Positions 8,114 through 15,472 of a stretch of DNA of 64,000 nt are shown in pieces (position 1 is the stretch's first letter; every line of letters starts with the position of its first letter). A program made the position numbers and the translations under genes. Origin of the DNA: Streptacidiphilus sp. P02-A3a (lineage in GTDB: Bacteria > Actinomycetota > Actinomycetes > Streptomycetales > Streptomycetaceae); the NCBI RefSeq assembly GCF_014084105.1, contig NZ_CP048289.1:8751922-8815921 (forward strand), read 5' to 3'. The notes beneath the pieces were generated by a model that was given only the letters and a program-made list of their open reading frames with translations, had not been told where the DNA came from and did no database searches.

Positions 8114-8615
8114 TCTCTGTATTCCCAATCGTTGTTCGTGCGGTGTCAGGGAAATCGGGATAGCGACGTGCGTACGTGCGGGGTATCCCCGGGCGGCGGC
8201 CTGAGCCTGCCGCGTGCGCCCGTGCAGCTGATCCTCTCGATGAACTCTTAGGCGAACGAGTTGAGTTGCCCACTCCGAGACAACGCTTCTCCAGGGGTGG
8301 CCACACGGAGTGCCGTAGGTGTGCCACCGCATCCTTCAGCTCTCCACCCTCCCTCGACTCAGCATCGATGGTGTTTGCGACAGGTGCCAGAGATATCCGG
8401 CTGCTCAGCAGGCAGAGAACAATCCCGTGCACGCTGAGCCGACTCGGCCCGTGGCTCTTCTCATCGGACTGGTCACGGGTTTCCGGACGTTTGCAGAAAC
8501 ACAGTCGACGGTCATCTCCCAGGTGCAGTCATGTGACCGATTCGCGCGCACCCCGCGGCCGCGCAGGCTTTTCTCAGCGAGGCAGCAGCTTTGCCGGAAA
8601 TCGATGAGAGGCCGG
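8114..8615. other. 500-bp divergent intergenic region
   Basis: It separates the RIP gene from the hydrolase cluster. Open frames run through it in several phases because of GC content, but none has a credible start. It should contain the promoters of both flanking genes; no clear -35/-10 pair stands out. Confidence 0.4.
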
Positions 8616-8618
8616 ATG

Positions 8619-9452
8619 ATGACGGATTCCACGCCCATCCCGGTCGTGTTCATCCACGGACTGTGGATGCACGCCACCAGCTGGGACAACTGGGTCGAGC
8701 TGTTCAACCGCCAGGGCTATGAGGCGATTGCGCCCGGCTGGCCGGGCGACGCCCCCACCGCCGAGGAGACCCGGGTGAACGCCGCCGCGGTCGCCAACCG
8801 GGGGATTACCGAAGTCACCGACCACTACGCGGAGATCATCCGCTCGCTTCCGGCCCCTCCGGTCGTGGTGGGCCACTCCTTCGGCGGTCTGATCGCCCAG
8901 AAGCTGCTCGCCGACGGGCTCGCCCGCGGCGGTGTGGCCATCGCCCCGGCCCAGTTCCGGGGCGTCAAGCGGCTGCCGCTGGTGCAGCTGAGGACCGCCT
9001 GGCCGGTCCTGGGCCACCCCGGCACCCGCACCCAGGCGGTCTCCCAGACCGCCGATCAGTTCCACCACGGATTCGCCAACGGCGTCTCCCGCGAGGAGTC
9101 CGACGACCTCTATCGGCGCTACGCCATCCCGGCACCGGCGCTGCCCGTCTTCCAGGGCGCCTCGGCGAACCTGTCCCCGAGCACCGAGGCCACCGTCGAT
9201 GTCCAGCGGGCACGCGGGCCGCTGCTGATCATCGCCGGTGACGCGGACCGCACGGTCCCGGAGGCGACCGTCCACTCCGCCTTCAAGCTCTACCGCGACA
9301 ACCCCTCGATCACCGCGTATCAGGTCTTCGAGGGGCGCGGCCACTCCCAGCAGCTCGACCACGGCTGGCCCGACGTGGCCCAGTACGCCCTGGACTTCCT
9401 TGCGGCCCAGGGCCTTTCCGCCCATCCCACGATCCGCCACGCGGAGCGGTAG
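8619..9452 (+). CDS. alpha/beta hydrolase
   Basis: A cytosolic alpha/beta-hydrolase of about 277 residues. PVVFIHGLWMHATSW contains the oxyanion-hole HG, VVGHSFGG is the nucleophile elbow (Ser), LIIAGDADRTVP gives the acid and GRGHSQQ the catalytic His. ATG 8619 is chosen because GAGAGG (8607-8612) sits 6 bp upstream; the frame is open further left but without a ribosome site. It heads a plus-strand cluster of three hydrolases and an ABM-domain protein. Substrate unknown. Confidence 0.82.
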   Translation: MTDSTPIPVVFIHGLWMHATSWDNWVELFNRQGYEAIAPGWPGDAPTAEETRVNAAAVANRGITEVTDHYAEIIRSLPAPPVVVGHSFGGLIAQKLLADGLARGGVAIAPAQFRGVKRLPLVQLRTAWPVLGHPGTRTQAVSQTADQFHHGFANGVSREESDDLYRRYAIPAPALPVFQGASANLSPSTEATVDVQRARGPLLIIAGDADRTVPEATVHSAFKLYRDNPSITAYQVFEGRGHSQQLDHGWPDVAQYALDFLAAQGLSAHPTIRHAER

Positions 9453-9502
9453 CTCGCGTCTCCCGCCGTCCCTGAACCCGCCATCACGAAGGAGCTCCCA
9501 CC

Positions 9503-10357
9503 ATGTCCCAGCACCGCCGCCCCAAGACTCGCAGCAAGCGTTCCATTCACGCCCGCTACGCCCTGACCGTCGCAGCCGCCGGGATGCTGGTGGCCGCGAC
9601 GACGGTCTCCGCCGACGCGGGAACGCGCACCGGTGACACCGCCGGAGCCAAGCCCACCATCGTGCTCGTCCACGGCGCCTGGGCCGACCCGTCCAGCTGG
9701 GCGCAGGTCACCGAGCGGCTGGAGGGCGACGGCTACACGGTGCTGGCCGAACCCAACCCGCTGCGCGGACTCAGCAGTGACGCCGCCTACCTGGATGCCT
9801 TCCTGGAGCAGCGGGTCACCGGCCCGGTCATCCTGGTCGGTCACTCCTACGGCGGCGCGGTGATCACCGACGCCGCTGCGGCCGACCCCGACGTCAAGGC
9901 GCTGGTCTACATCGACGCCTTCGCCCCGGCTCAGGGGGAGTCGGTGCTGGGGCTGGTGTCCTCGGACGGTGGCGCGAACCCGAGCGCGATGTTCGACGCC
10001 GTCCAGTACCCCGGCGCCCCGGCCGGGGACGCCGACCTCTACATCAAGTCGGCTCTCTTCCCCCAGACGTTCGCCAATGACCTGCCCGCGCGGGTCGGCG
10101 CCGAACTCGCCGCCACCCAGGAGCCGGTGACCCTGAGCGCGCTGACCCAGCCCTCCGGGAAACCCGCGTGGCTGTCCCTGCCCAGCTGGTTCCTGGTCGG
10201 CACCAAGGACAACGTCATCCCGCCCGCCCTGCAACTGTCCATGGCCAAGCGGGCCCACGGCCACATCACCGAGGTCCCCGCCTCTCACCTGTCCATGATC
10301 TCCCACCCCGCTGCCGTCACACACGTCATCGAGGAGGCAGCGAACGCCGAAGGCTGA
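9503..10357 (+). CDS. exported alpha/beta hydrolase
   Basis: 284 residues beginning with a twin-basic, hydrophobic export signal (KRSIHARYALTVAAAGMLVA, cleavage near SADAG). The catalytic domain shows IVLVHGAWADPSSW, the elbow VGHSYGG, an acid in LVGTKDNVIPP and His in PASHLSM. Ser, Asp and His are all present. The pattern resembles the small esterase/EstC-like hydrolases common in actinobacteria. Good AGGAG at 9490-9494. It probably acts outside the membrane. Confidence 0.83.
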   Translation: MSQHRRPKTRSKRSIHARYALTVAAAGMLVAATTVSADAGTRTGDTAGAKPTIVLVHGAWADPSSWAQVTERLEGDGYTVLAEPNPLRGLSSDAAYLDAFLEQRVTGPVILVGHSYGGAVITDAAAADPDVKALVYIDAFAPAQGESVLGLVSSDGGANPSAMFDAVQYPGAPAGDADLYIKSALFPQTFANDLPARVGAELAATQEPVTLSALTQPSGKPAWLSLPSWFLVGTKDNVIPPALQLSMAKRAHGHITEVPASHLSMISHPAAVTHVIEEAANAEG

Positions 10358-10448
10358 CCGCCCGGGCGGGGCCTGCGGACCTCCCCCCTCCAGGCCCCGC
10401 CCGAAACCACGACGACCCCGAACTTTCGACCACTTCACAGGAGTTCCG

Positions 10449-11309
10449 ATGACCACCGAATCCGACTCGTACCTGTTCGACCTGATCCCCACGCAGTACG
10501 CGAACGGCCCCTCGGGCCCCTTCGCCTACCGTCGAGGCGGCCCGCGCGGGCAGGTCCCGCTGGTGCTGTGCAACCGCTTCCGCGGCACGATCGACCACTG
10601 GGACCCTGCTTTCCTGGACGTCCTCGCGACCGAGCGGGACGTCATCGTGTTCGACGCCCCCGGCGTCGGCTCCTCCGGCGGTGAGGCTCCCGCCACCGTG
10701 CAGGAGATGGCGCAGGACACGCTGGAGTTCGTGTCGCTCCTGGGGCTGCGTCAGGTGGACCTGCTGGGCTGGTCGATGGGCGGATTCGTGGCACAGGCAG
10801 CCACCCTGACCCAGCCCCAGCTGGTGCGCAGGCTGATCGTCGCCGGGTCGAAGCCCGGTCCGGTCCCCGCCGCGCCCCAGTCCCCGCCGAAGGTGGGGCA
10901 GGTGGCCGGGAAGCCGGTCAACGACGACGAGGACTTCCTCTACCTGTTCTTCCCGGACACCCCGCAGGGCCGCGCGGCGGGCCAGGCGTCGCTGCGACGG
11001 CTGGAGACCCGCCACGGCGGCGGAGCCGGTGGCACCGAAGTGGACGCGGTGGCCTCCAAGGCACAGACCCGGGCACTCGTCGCCTGGTCCTCGGGCCAGG
11101 ACAGCGCCTGGGAGCGACTGGAGGAACTCACCCTGCCGGTCCTTGTCGCGGGCGGGGCCCATGATCTGCTGATGGACGCCTACCACTCGTTCGCCATGGT
11201 CAGGCGACTGCCGGACGCCACGCTCGTGCTCTACAGCGACGCCGGACACGCGTTCCTGTTCCAGCACGCCGAGGTCTTCGGTCGACAGGTGCTGGACTTC
11301 CTGCGATGA
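10449..11309 (+). CDS. alpha/beta hydrolase
   Basis: 286 residues, cytosolic. The oxyanion turn is modified (LVLCNRFRGTIDHW in place of an HG motif), with the nucleophile elbow LLGWSMGG, an acid region LVAGGAHDLLMD and C-terminal GHAFLFQ with the His. Related to the RutD/2-hydroxy-6-oxo-dienoate hydrolase branch. Its TGA overlaps the next start (ATGA), so the pair is translationally coupled. Confidence 0.82.
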   Translation: MTTESDSYLFDLIPTQYANGPSGPFAYRRGGPRGQVPLVLCNRFRGTIDHWDPAFLDVLATERDVIVFDAPGVGSSGGEAPATVQEMAQDTLEFVSLLGLRQVDLLGWSMGGFVAQAATLTQPQLVRRLIVAGSKPGPVPAAPQSPPKVGQVAGKPVNDDEDFLYLFFPDTPQGRAAGQASLRRLETRHGGGAGGTEVDAVASKAQTRALVAWSSGQDSAWERLEELTLPVLVAGGAHDLLMDAYHSFAMVRRLPDATLVLYSDAGHAFLFQHAEVFGRQVLDFLR

Positions 11310-11878
11310 CCGCGCCGGGCCCCACCGAGCCCCGGGACGAACCGGGACGCCTGCACCAGCCGGTCGTCACCACGCTGCACAGCCGGGTCCGGCCCGGGGA
11401 CCGCCACGCGTACGAACGCCTGCTGCACGACCTCATCGGCGCCGCGACCGGCCACCCCGGCGCCCTCGACGCCACGGTGCTGCGGCCCGGCCCATCGGGG
11501 CGGGACTACATCGTGCGCTTCTCCTTCGCCTCCCAGCCGGAGTTGGAGGCGTGGCTGCACTCGGCCGAGTACCGTGACCGGTCGGACGCGATCGCCCCGC
11601 TCGCCGAACGGGTTCGGGCGCCGGTACGGCGGGTCGGACCGGAGGCCTGGTTCGATCTGGACAACGTGGACGCCCCCGCGCCGCACCGGATGGCTCCGCT
11701 GGTCTGGCTGGGAATCTTCCCCATCGCCCTGCTCTCCTCGACAGTGTTCCGGCCCGCGCTGCTGCACCTGCCGGTGCTGCCCAGGGTCATGCTCAGCGCG
11801 GCGGTGCAGGTCGTCCTGCTCACCTGGGTGATCATGCCCACGCTGACCCGGCTGTTCCGGCGCTGGCTCCACCACTGA
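11306..11878 (+). CDS. antibiotic-biosynthesis-monooxygenase-like domain with two C-terminal helices
   Basis: 190 residues. Residues about 15-100 (VVTTLHSRVRPGDRHAYERL to ELEAWLHSAEY) have the dimeric ferredoxin-like ABM pattern. Two hydrophobic helices follow (MAPLVWLGIFPIALLSS and a later VMLSAAVQVVLLTWVIM). This soluble-plus-membrane layout is frequent for ABM family proteins of unknown role in actinobacteria. The start overlaps the upstream hydrolase stop. Confidence 0.7.
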   Translation: MTAPGPTEPRDEPGRLHQPVVTTLHSRVRPGDRHAYERLLHDLIGAATGHPGALDATVLRPGPSGRDYIVRFSFASQPELEAWLHSAEYRDRSDAIAPLAERVRAPVRRVGPEAWFDLDNVDAPAPHRMAPLVWLGIFPIALLSSTVFRPALLHLPVLPRVMLSAAVQVVLLTWVIMPTLTRLFRRWLHH

Positions 11879-11904
11879 GGAGGCGGCGGTTCGGGGCGCG
11901 GCGG

Positions 11905-12900
11905 TCACCGGCTGCTGCGCCCCAACTGCCGCCATTCGGTGGGCGTGAGTCCGTAGGCGGCTCTGAACACCCGGCTGAAGTGGGACAGGTTGGCGAAACC
12001 CCAGCGGTGGGCGATCGTCGCCACCGACAGGGTCCGGGACTCCGGGCGGCCCAGTTCCCGGCGCGACGCCTCCAGGCGGTTGGTGCGCAGCCAGTCCCCG
12101 AAGCAGATTCCCGAGCGGGCGAGCACGGTGTACAGCTGGCGTACCGAGATGTGGTGGGCCGCCGCCACCCGGGCCGGTGTCAGGTCGCGCTCCGGCAGAT
12201 GGTTCCGCAGGTATTCCACGATCCGCAGCTCCAGGTCCAGGGTGTTCTCCAGCGGCTCGCGTGCGCCCAGGGTGTCGCCGAGGCTGGTGGTGATCAGGGC
12301 GCGGACCAGTTCGACGGTCGGCTGGGCCAGGCGGGCGCTTCCCTGATCCACGATCCGGGACAGGTGGGCGGCCACCAGGGTGTCCATTCCGGTCCCCGCG
12401 CCGAGCCGCAGTGCCGTCGCGCGGCGGATCTGGTCGGCGGGCAGGGCGAGGTCGGCGTGGGGGATCAGGAGGGTCTGGTTGTCGACGTACTCGGGGAACT
12501 CCAGCCGGTAGGGGGCGGTGGAGTCCAGGGCGACCAGATCACCCGCCTGCTGCCGGACCTGGCGGCCGTCCTGTTCCAGCTTGGTCCAGGTCGACACCTG
12601 GCGGCAGAGGATCAGATGGGGTTCGGTGTCCTGCCGCACCCGTGCCGGGGTGCGGTCCAGGATGCCGGGGGCGGCATTGGCGGTGACGATCTGGAAGCGG
12701 CCCAGGCTCTGGTGGCGCATGTGCCCGAACACCTCGCTGGGCGGTACCCGGTAGGTGACATTGACGGGGACGATGAAGCTGCTGTGCGCCGTGTGGACCG
12801 CTTCGACCCGGTCCCTGACCGGAAGCGCGGAGAAGTCGTAGACCTCGGGGGCGGGCTGGGTCTGGGGCACGGCCGCGGATTCGGTCTCGGTCAGGGGCAT
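11905..12900 (-). CDS. AraC-family transcriptional regulator (AraC-binding-like N-domain)
   Basis: 331 residues. The N-terminal about 190 residues fit the AraC_binding_2 type (HSSFIVPVNVTYR, LILCRQVSTW, DLVALDSTAPY). The C-terminal AraC double helix-turn-helix has RVAAAHHISVRQLYTVL and IAHRWGFANLSHFSRVF. Convergent with the hydrolase/ABM genes and last in a three-gene minus-strand run; it lies 12 bp after the second AraC gene. Probably controls the hydrolase cluster (inference). Confidence 0.9.
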   Translation of the reverse strand: MPLTETESAAVPQTQPAPEVYDFSALPVRDRVEAVHTAHSSFIVPVNVTYRVPPSEVFGHMRHQSLGRFQIVTANAAPGILDRTPARVRQDTEPHLILCRQVSTWTKLEQDGRQVRQQAGDLVALDSTAPYRLEFPEYVDNQTLLIPHADLALPADQIRRATALRLGAGTGMDTLVAAHLSRIVDQGSARLAQPTVELVRALITTSLGDTLGAREPLENTLDLELRIVEYLRNHLPERDLTPARVAAAHHISVRQLYTVLARSGICFGDWLRTNRLEASRRELGRPESRTLSVATIAHRWGFANLSHFSRVFRAAYGLTPTEWRQLGRSSR

Positions 12901-12912
12901 CGTGGGGTCCTC

Positions 12913-13905
12913 CTAGGTCAACGGGGTCAGAACTGCTGGGTCGGGTTCGGACGCCGTGGCTGCGGCGCGCCACTGGGTCGGGGTGACGCCGTAGGCCCGC
13001 TTGAAGGCGCGGCCGAAGTGGGTGGGGTCGCTGAACCCCCAGCGGCGGGCGATCGAGACGATCGGCTCACCCGCGTGCCCTGGGTCCGCCAGTTCCCGGC
13101 GGCACCGCTCAAGGCGCTGGGCACGGACCCAGTCGCCCAGGACCACCCCCTGCCGTCCCAGGAGCACGTAGAGCTGCCGGAGCGAGACGTGGTGGGCCTG
13201 CGCCACCCGCAGCGGCGTCAGCTCCGGATCGGCCAGGTGCCGCCGCAGGTATTCCACGATGCGCCCGGGGAGTTCGAAGGCATCCGGACCGGCGCCCATC
13301 GGCCGGCTGCCCGGGCGGGCGGCCAGCAGCGAGCGCAGCAGTTCGACGCTGGGACCGGCCAGGTGGTCGGCGGTCGGCTTGGAGCGCAGGGCGGGTGTGG
13401 TCGCCAGCGCGTCGAAGTAGTCACGCACCACGGCGGTGTCCGGGTCCGTGCCGCGCAGCGCTGTTCCGGCCAGTTCCCGGAGCGCGGCCTGGGACAGGTC
13501 GAGGTCCGGTGCGGGGATGAGGAAGACGTGGGTGTGCATCCCCTCGGGGTGGGTCAGCGTGTGCGGCACCGTGGAGAGGTGCAGCCCGAGGTCGCCGGGT
13601 CGGATCTCGGTCTCGTGGCCGCCGGTCGCGATGCGGCTCGAACGGGTGATCGGCAGCACCAGCACCAGGGTCGGCGGGTACCCGTCCCCGGTCGCGGTGG
13701 CTGTGCGGCGCAGGGTGACCGGGGAGGTGGTGCAGGTCAGCAACGTGATCCGGCCGAACCGGGCGGCCTCGATCCTGGCCCGAACGCTCCCGGTCGGAAC
13801 GAGGTGGTCGACCTCCACGGGGAAGGCCGCTCTTCGGACGAAGTCGGTGAGGGCCCGCACCCGGGCGGCGGGTGTGTCGGCCGCTGTCTCCCAGACGAAG
13901 GCCAC
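12913..13905 (-). CDS. AraC-family transcriptional regulator
   Basis: 330 residues, a paralogue in layout of the downstream gene: N-terminal AraC-binding-like domain and C-terminal motifs RVAQAHHVSLRQLYVLLG and IARRWGFSDPTHFGRAF. GTG 13905 is taken as the start, 10 bp after the upstream hydrolase stop. Two tandem AraC genes of the same subtype suggest local duplication. Confidence 0.89.
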   Translation of the reverse strand: MAFVWETAADTPAARVRALTDFVRRAAFPVEVDHLVPTGSVRARIEAARFGRITLLTCTTSPVTLRRTATATGDGYPPTLVLVLPITRSSRIATGGHETEIRPGDLGLHLSTVPHTLTHPEGMHTHVFLIPAPDLDLSQAALRELAGTALRGTDPDTAVVRDYFDALATTPALRSKPTADHLAGPSVELLRSLLAARPGSRPMGAGPDAFELPGRIVEYLRRHLADPELTPLRVAQAHHVSLRQLYVLLGRQGVVLGDWVRAQRLERCRRELADPGHAGEPIVSIARRWGFSDPTHFGRAFKRAYGVTPTQWRAAATASEPDPAVLTPLT

Positions 13906-13915
13906 CGGTGCCGCC

Positions 13916-14749
13916 TCACTTCTCCAGGAAGGCGAGCACGGCCTGGTTCCACTGCTGGTGATGGGTCATCGGCACCCCGTGCGGCGCGCTGGGGACGATC
14001 ACGGTCTCGCTGCCGGGGATCGCCGCAGCCGTCAACCGCCCGCTGCGCTCGAAGGGCACCACCGCGTCCGAGTCGCCGTGGATGACCAGGGCCGGGACGT
14101 CGACCGCGGCCAGTTCCGCGCGGAAGTCGCAGCCGGTCCAGGCCACCAGCGAGTCCGTGGTCGCCTTGGGCGACGCGGCCGAGGCCAGGTGCAGGGCGTA
14201 GCGGCGGGTCGGCTCGTCGATGGCCACGATCCCGTCGACCGAGAAGCAACGGTTCAGGAACTCGTCCACCATGGGAATGCGGTACTCGCGCGCGGCGGAG
14301 AGCAGTTCGGCGATCGTGGCGTCGTCGAGCATCCCGGTGGCGTTGTCGGGAGTGTCCCGCAGCGCGGGCAGCATCGCGCTGGCCAGGACCACCCGGGCGA
14401 TCCGGCCGGTACCGTGCGTGCCGAGGTAGCGGGCGATATCGCCGCCGCCGGAGGAGAACCCGACCAGGGTCGCCCGCCGCAGGTCCAGCGCGTGGACGAG
14501 GTGGTGCAGATCCTCGGCGAACGTGCCGTAGTCGTAGCCCTCCCACGTCTGCGTGGAGCGGCCGAAACCGCGCCGGTCATAGCTCACCACCCGGTGACCG
14601 GCCTCCACGAACGCGGTGACCTGGGCGTTCCACATCTGCTGGGTCAGCGGCCAACCGTGGATGAGGACGACCGGGTCCCCGGTGCCGACGTCCTGGTAGT
14701 CCAGGCTGACCGGATTGCCGTTCTCCTCAGCCACCACGAGCCGTGGCAT
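13916..14749 (-). CDS. alpha/beta hydrolase, non-heme chloroperoxidase/esterase type
   Basis: 277 residues. VVLIHGWPLTQQMW, SYDRRGFGRS, the elbow VGFSSGGGDIARY, VIHGDSDAVVPF and a C-terminal SAPHGVPMTH are the set typical of cofactor-free haloperoxidases and related esterases. Substrate unknown. First gene of a minus-strand operon with two AraC regulators. Confidence 0.87.
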   Translation of the reverse strand: MPRLVVAEENGNPVSLDYQDVGTGDPVVLIHGWPLTQQMWNAQVTAFVEAGHRVVSYDRRGFGRSTQTWEGYDYGTFAEDLHHLVHALDLRRATLVGFSSGGGDIARYLGTHGTGRIARVVLASAMLPALRDTPDNATGMLDDATIAELLSAAREYRIPMVDEFLNRCFSVDGIVAIDEPTRRYALHLASAASPKATTDSLVAWTGCDFRAELAAVDVPALVIHGDSDAVVPFERSGRLTAAAIPGSETVIVPSAPHGVPMTHHQQWNQAVLAFLEK

Positions 14750-14954
14750 CCGCGCGCTCCCTCACTCGTATCCCCTGCAGGCGAGGATGCCCCGCGACCC
14801 GGCCCGTGGAATCGGTCAGATGACTGCACCTGCACGTCGACCTGCACCGACCGGTGTGCACGCTCGGTACGGACCCCTGCACGGGAAGCCGAGCCGGTGC
14901 CGACCGCCCGGTTCTAGCGTGGGACTCCGCCACCGAACGCCCGGAGGATTCCCC

Positions 14955-15230
14955 GTGAGAAGATTTCCCGTCGCACCGGTATCAGAGCTCTGGGAGTGGC
15001 AACTGACCGCCGCCTGCCGGGGCATGGACAGCGAGGTGTTCTTCTCCCCGTCCGGCGAACGCGGTTCCCGGCGCCGGCGACGCGAGGCCGCCGCCCGCCA
15101 GGTGTGCCGGGCCTGCCCGGTCCGGACACCCTGCGCCGCCTTCGCACTGGCCACCAGCGAGCCGCACGGCCTGTGGGGCGGCCTCTCCGAGACCGAGCGC
15201 CTCAACGCGGTTGGCGGCAGCCGTGGTTGA
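14955..15230 (+). CDS. WhiB-family iron-sulfur transcription factor
   Basis: 91 residues from GTG 14955 behind GGAGG. The four cluster-ligating cysteines are C21, C51, C54 and C60 (ACRGMD ... VCRACPVRTPC), followed by the G(I/V/L)WGG turn (GLWGG) and the basic-poor C-terminus SETERLN. The spacing C21 to C51 contains an Arg-rich block. WhiB-like proteins bind a 4Fe-4S cluster and act with sigma factor region 4. Which one this is cannot be told; it is not an obvious WhiB/WhiD orthologue. Confidence 0.9.
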   Translation: MRRFPVAPVSELWEWQLTAACRGMDSEVFFSPSGERGSRRRRREAAARQVCRACPVRTPCAAFALATSEPHGLWGGLSETERLNAVGGSRG

Positions 15231-15396
15231 CGCCGGGGGCGATCCGCAGTCGCCGGTGTGGGCGAGCCTGGGCAACGACGCCGCGCGCTGGCGCCGACTC
15301 CTGCGCGGCGTCAGCCCCGACGCCCGGGCACGGCGCATCCTGCGAGCGCACGTCGAGGACCACGCACCGCGCCACCGCACCGGTCCGGCCCACTGA
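15211..15396 (+). CDS. small hypothetical protein overlapping whiB-like gene
   Basis: A 61-codon frame starting TTG 15211 (or GTG 15222) overlaps the end of the WhiB gene by 20 bp. It has strong G/C third-position bias and a basic amphipathic middle (RWRRLLRGVSPDARARRILR). No domain recognised. Translational coupling to the WhiB gene is plausible, but it could be non-coding. Confidence 0.4.
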   Translation: MAAAVVDAGGDPQSPVWASLGNDAARWRRLLRGVSPDARARRILRAHVEDHAPRHRTGPAH

Positions 15397-15472
15397 GCCC
15401 GGCCCCGCCCGCACCGGCAGCCCGGCCGCAGGCCGCGCCCGGCTATCATCGAACTGCCTCAGGAGCCCCGCC

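Noticed and set aside
9503..11309. Polyketide or antibiotic cluster
   Set aside because: Only hydrolases, regulators and an ABM-type protein; no synthase or tailoring core enzymes are visible.
11980..14085. 701-residue plus-strand open frame
   Set aside because: Antisense to two AraC genes with clear domains; Gly/Arg/His-rich composition typical of the shadow frame in high-GC DNA.
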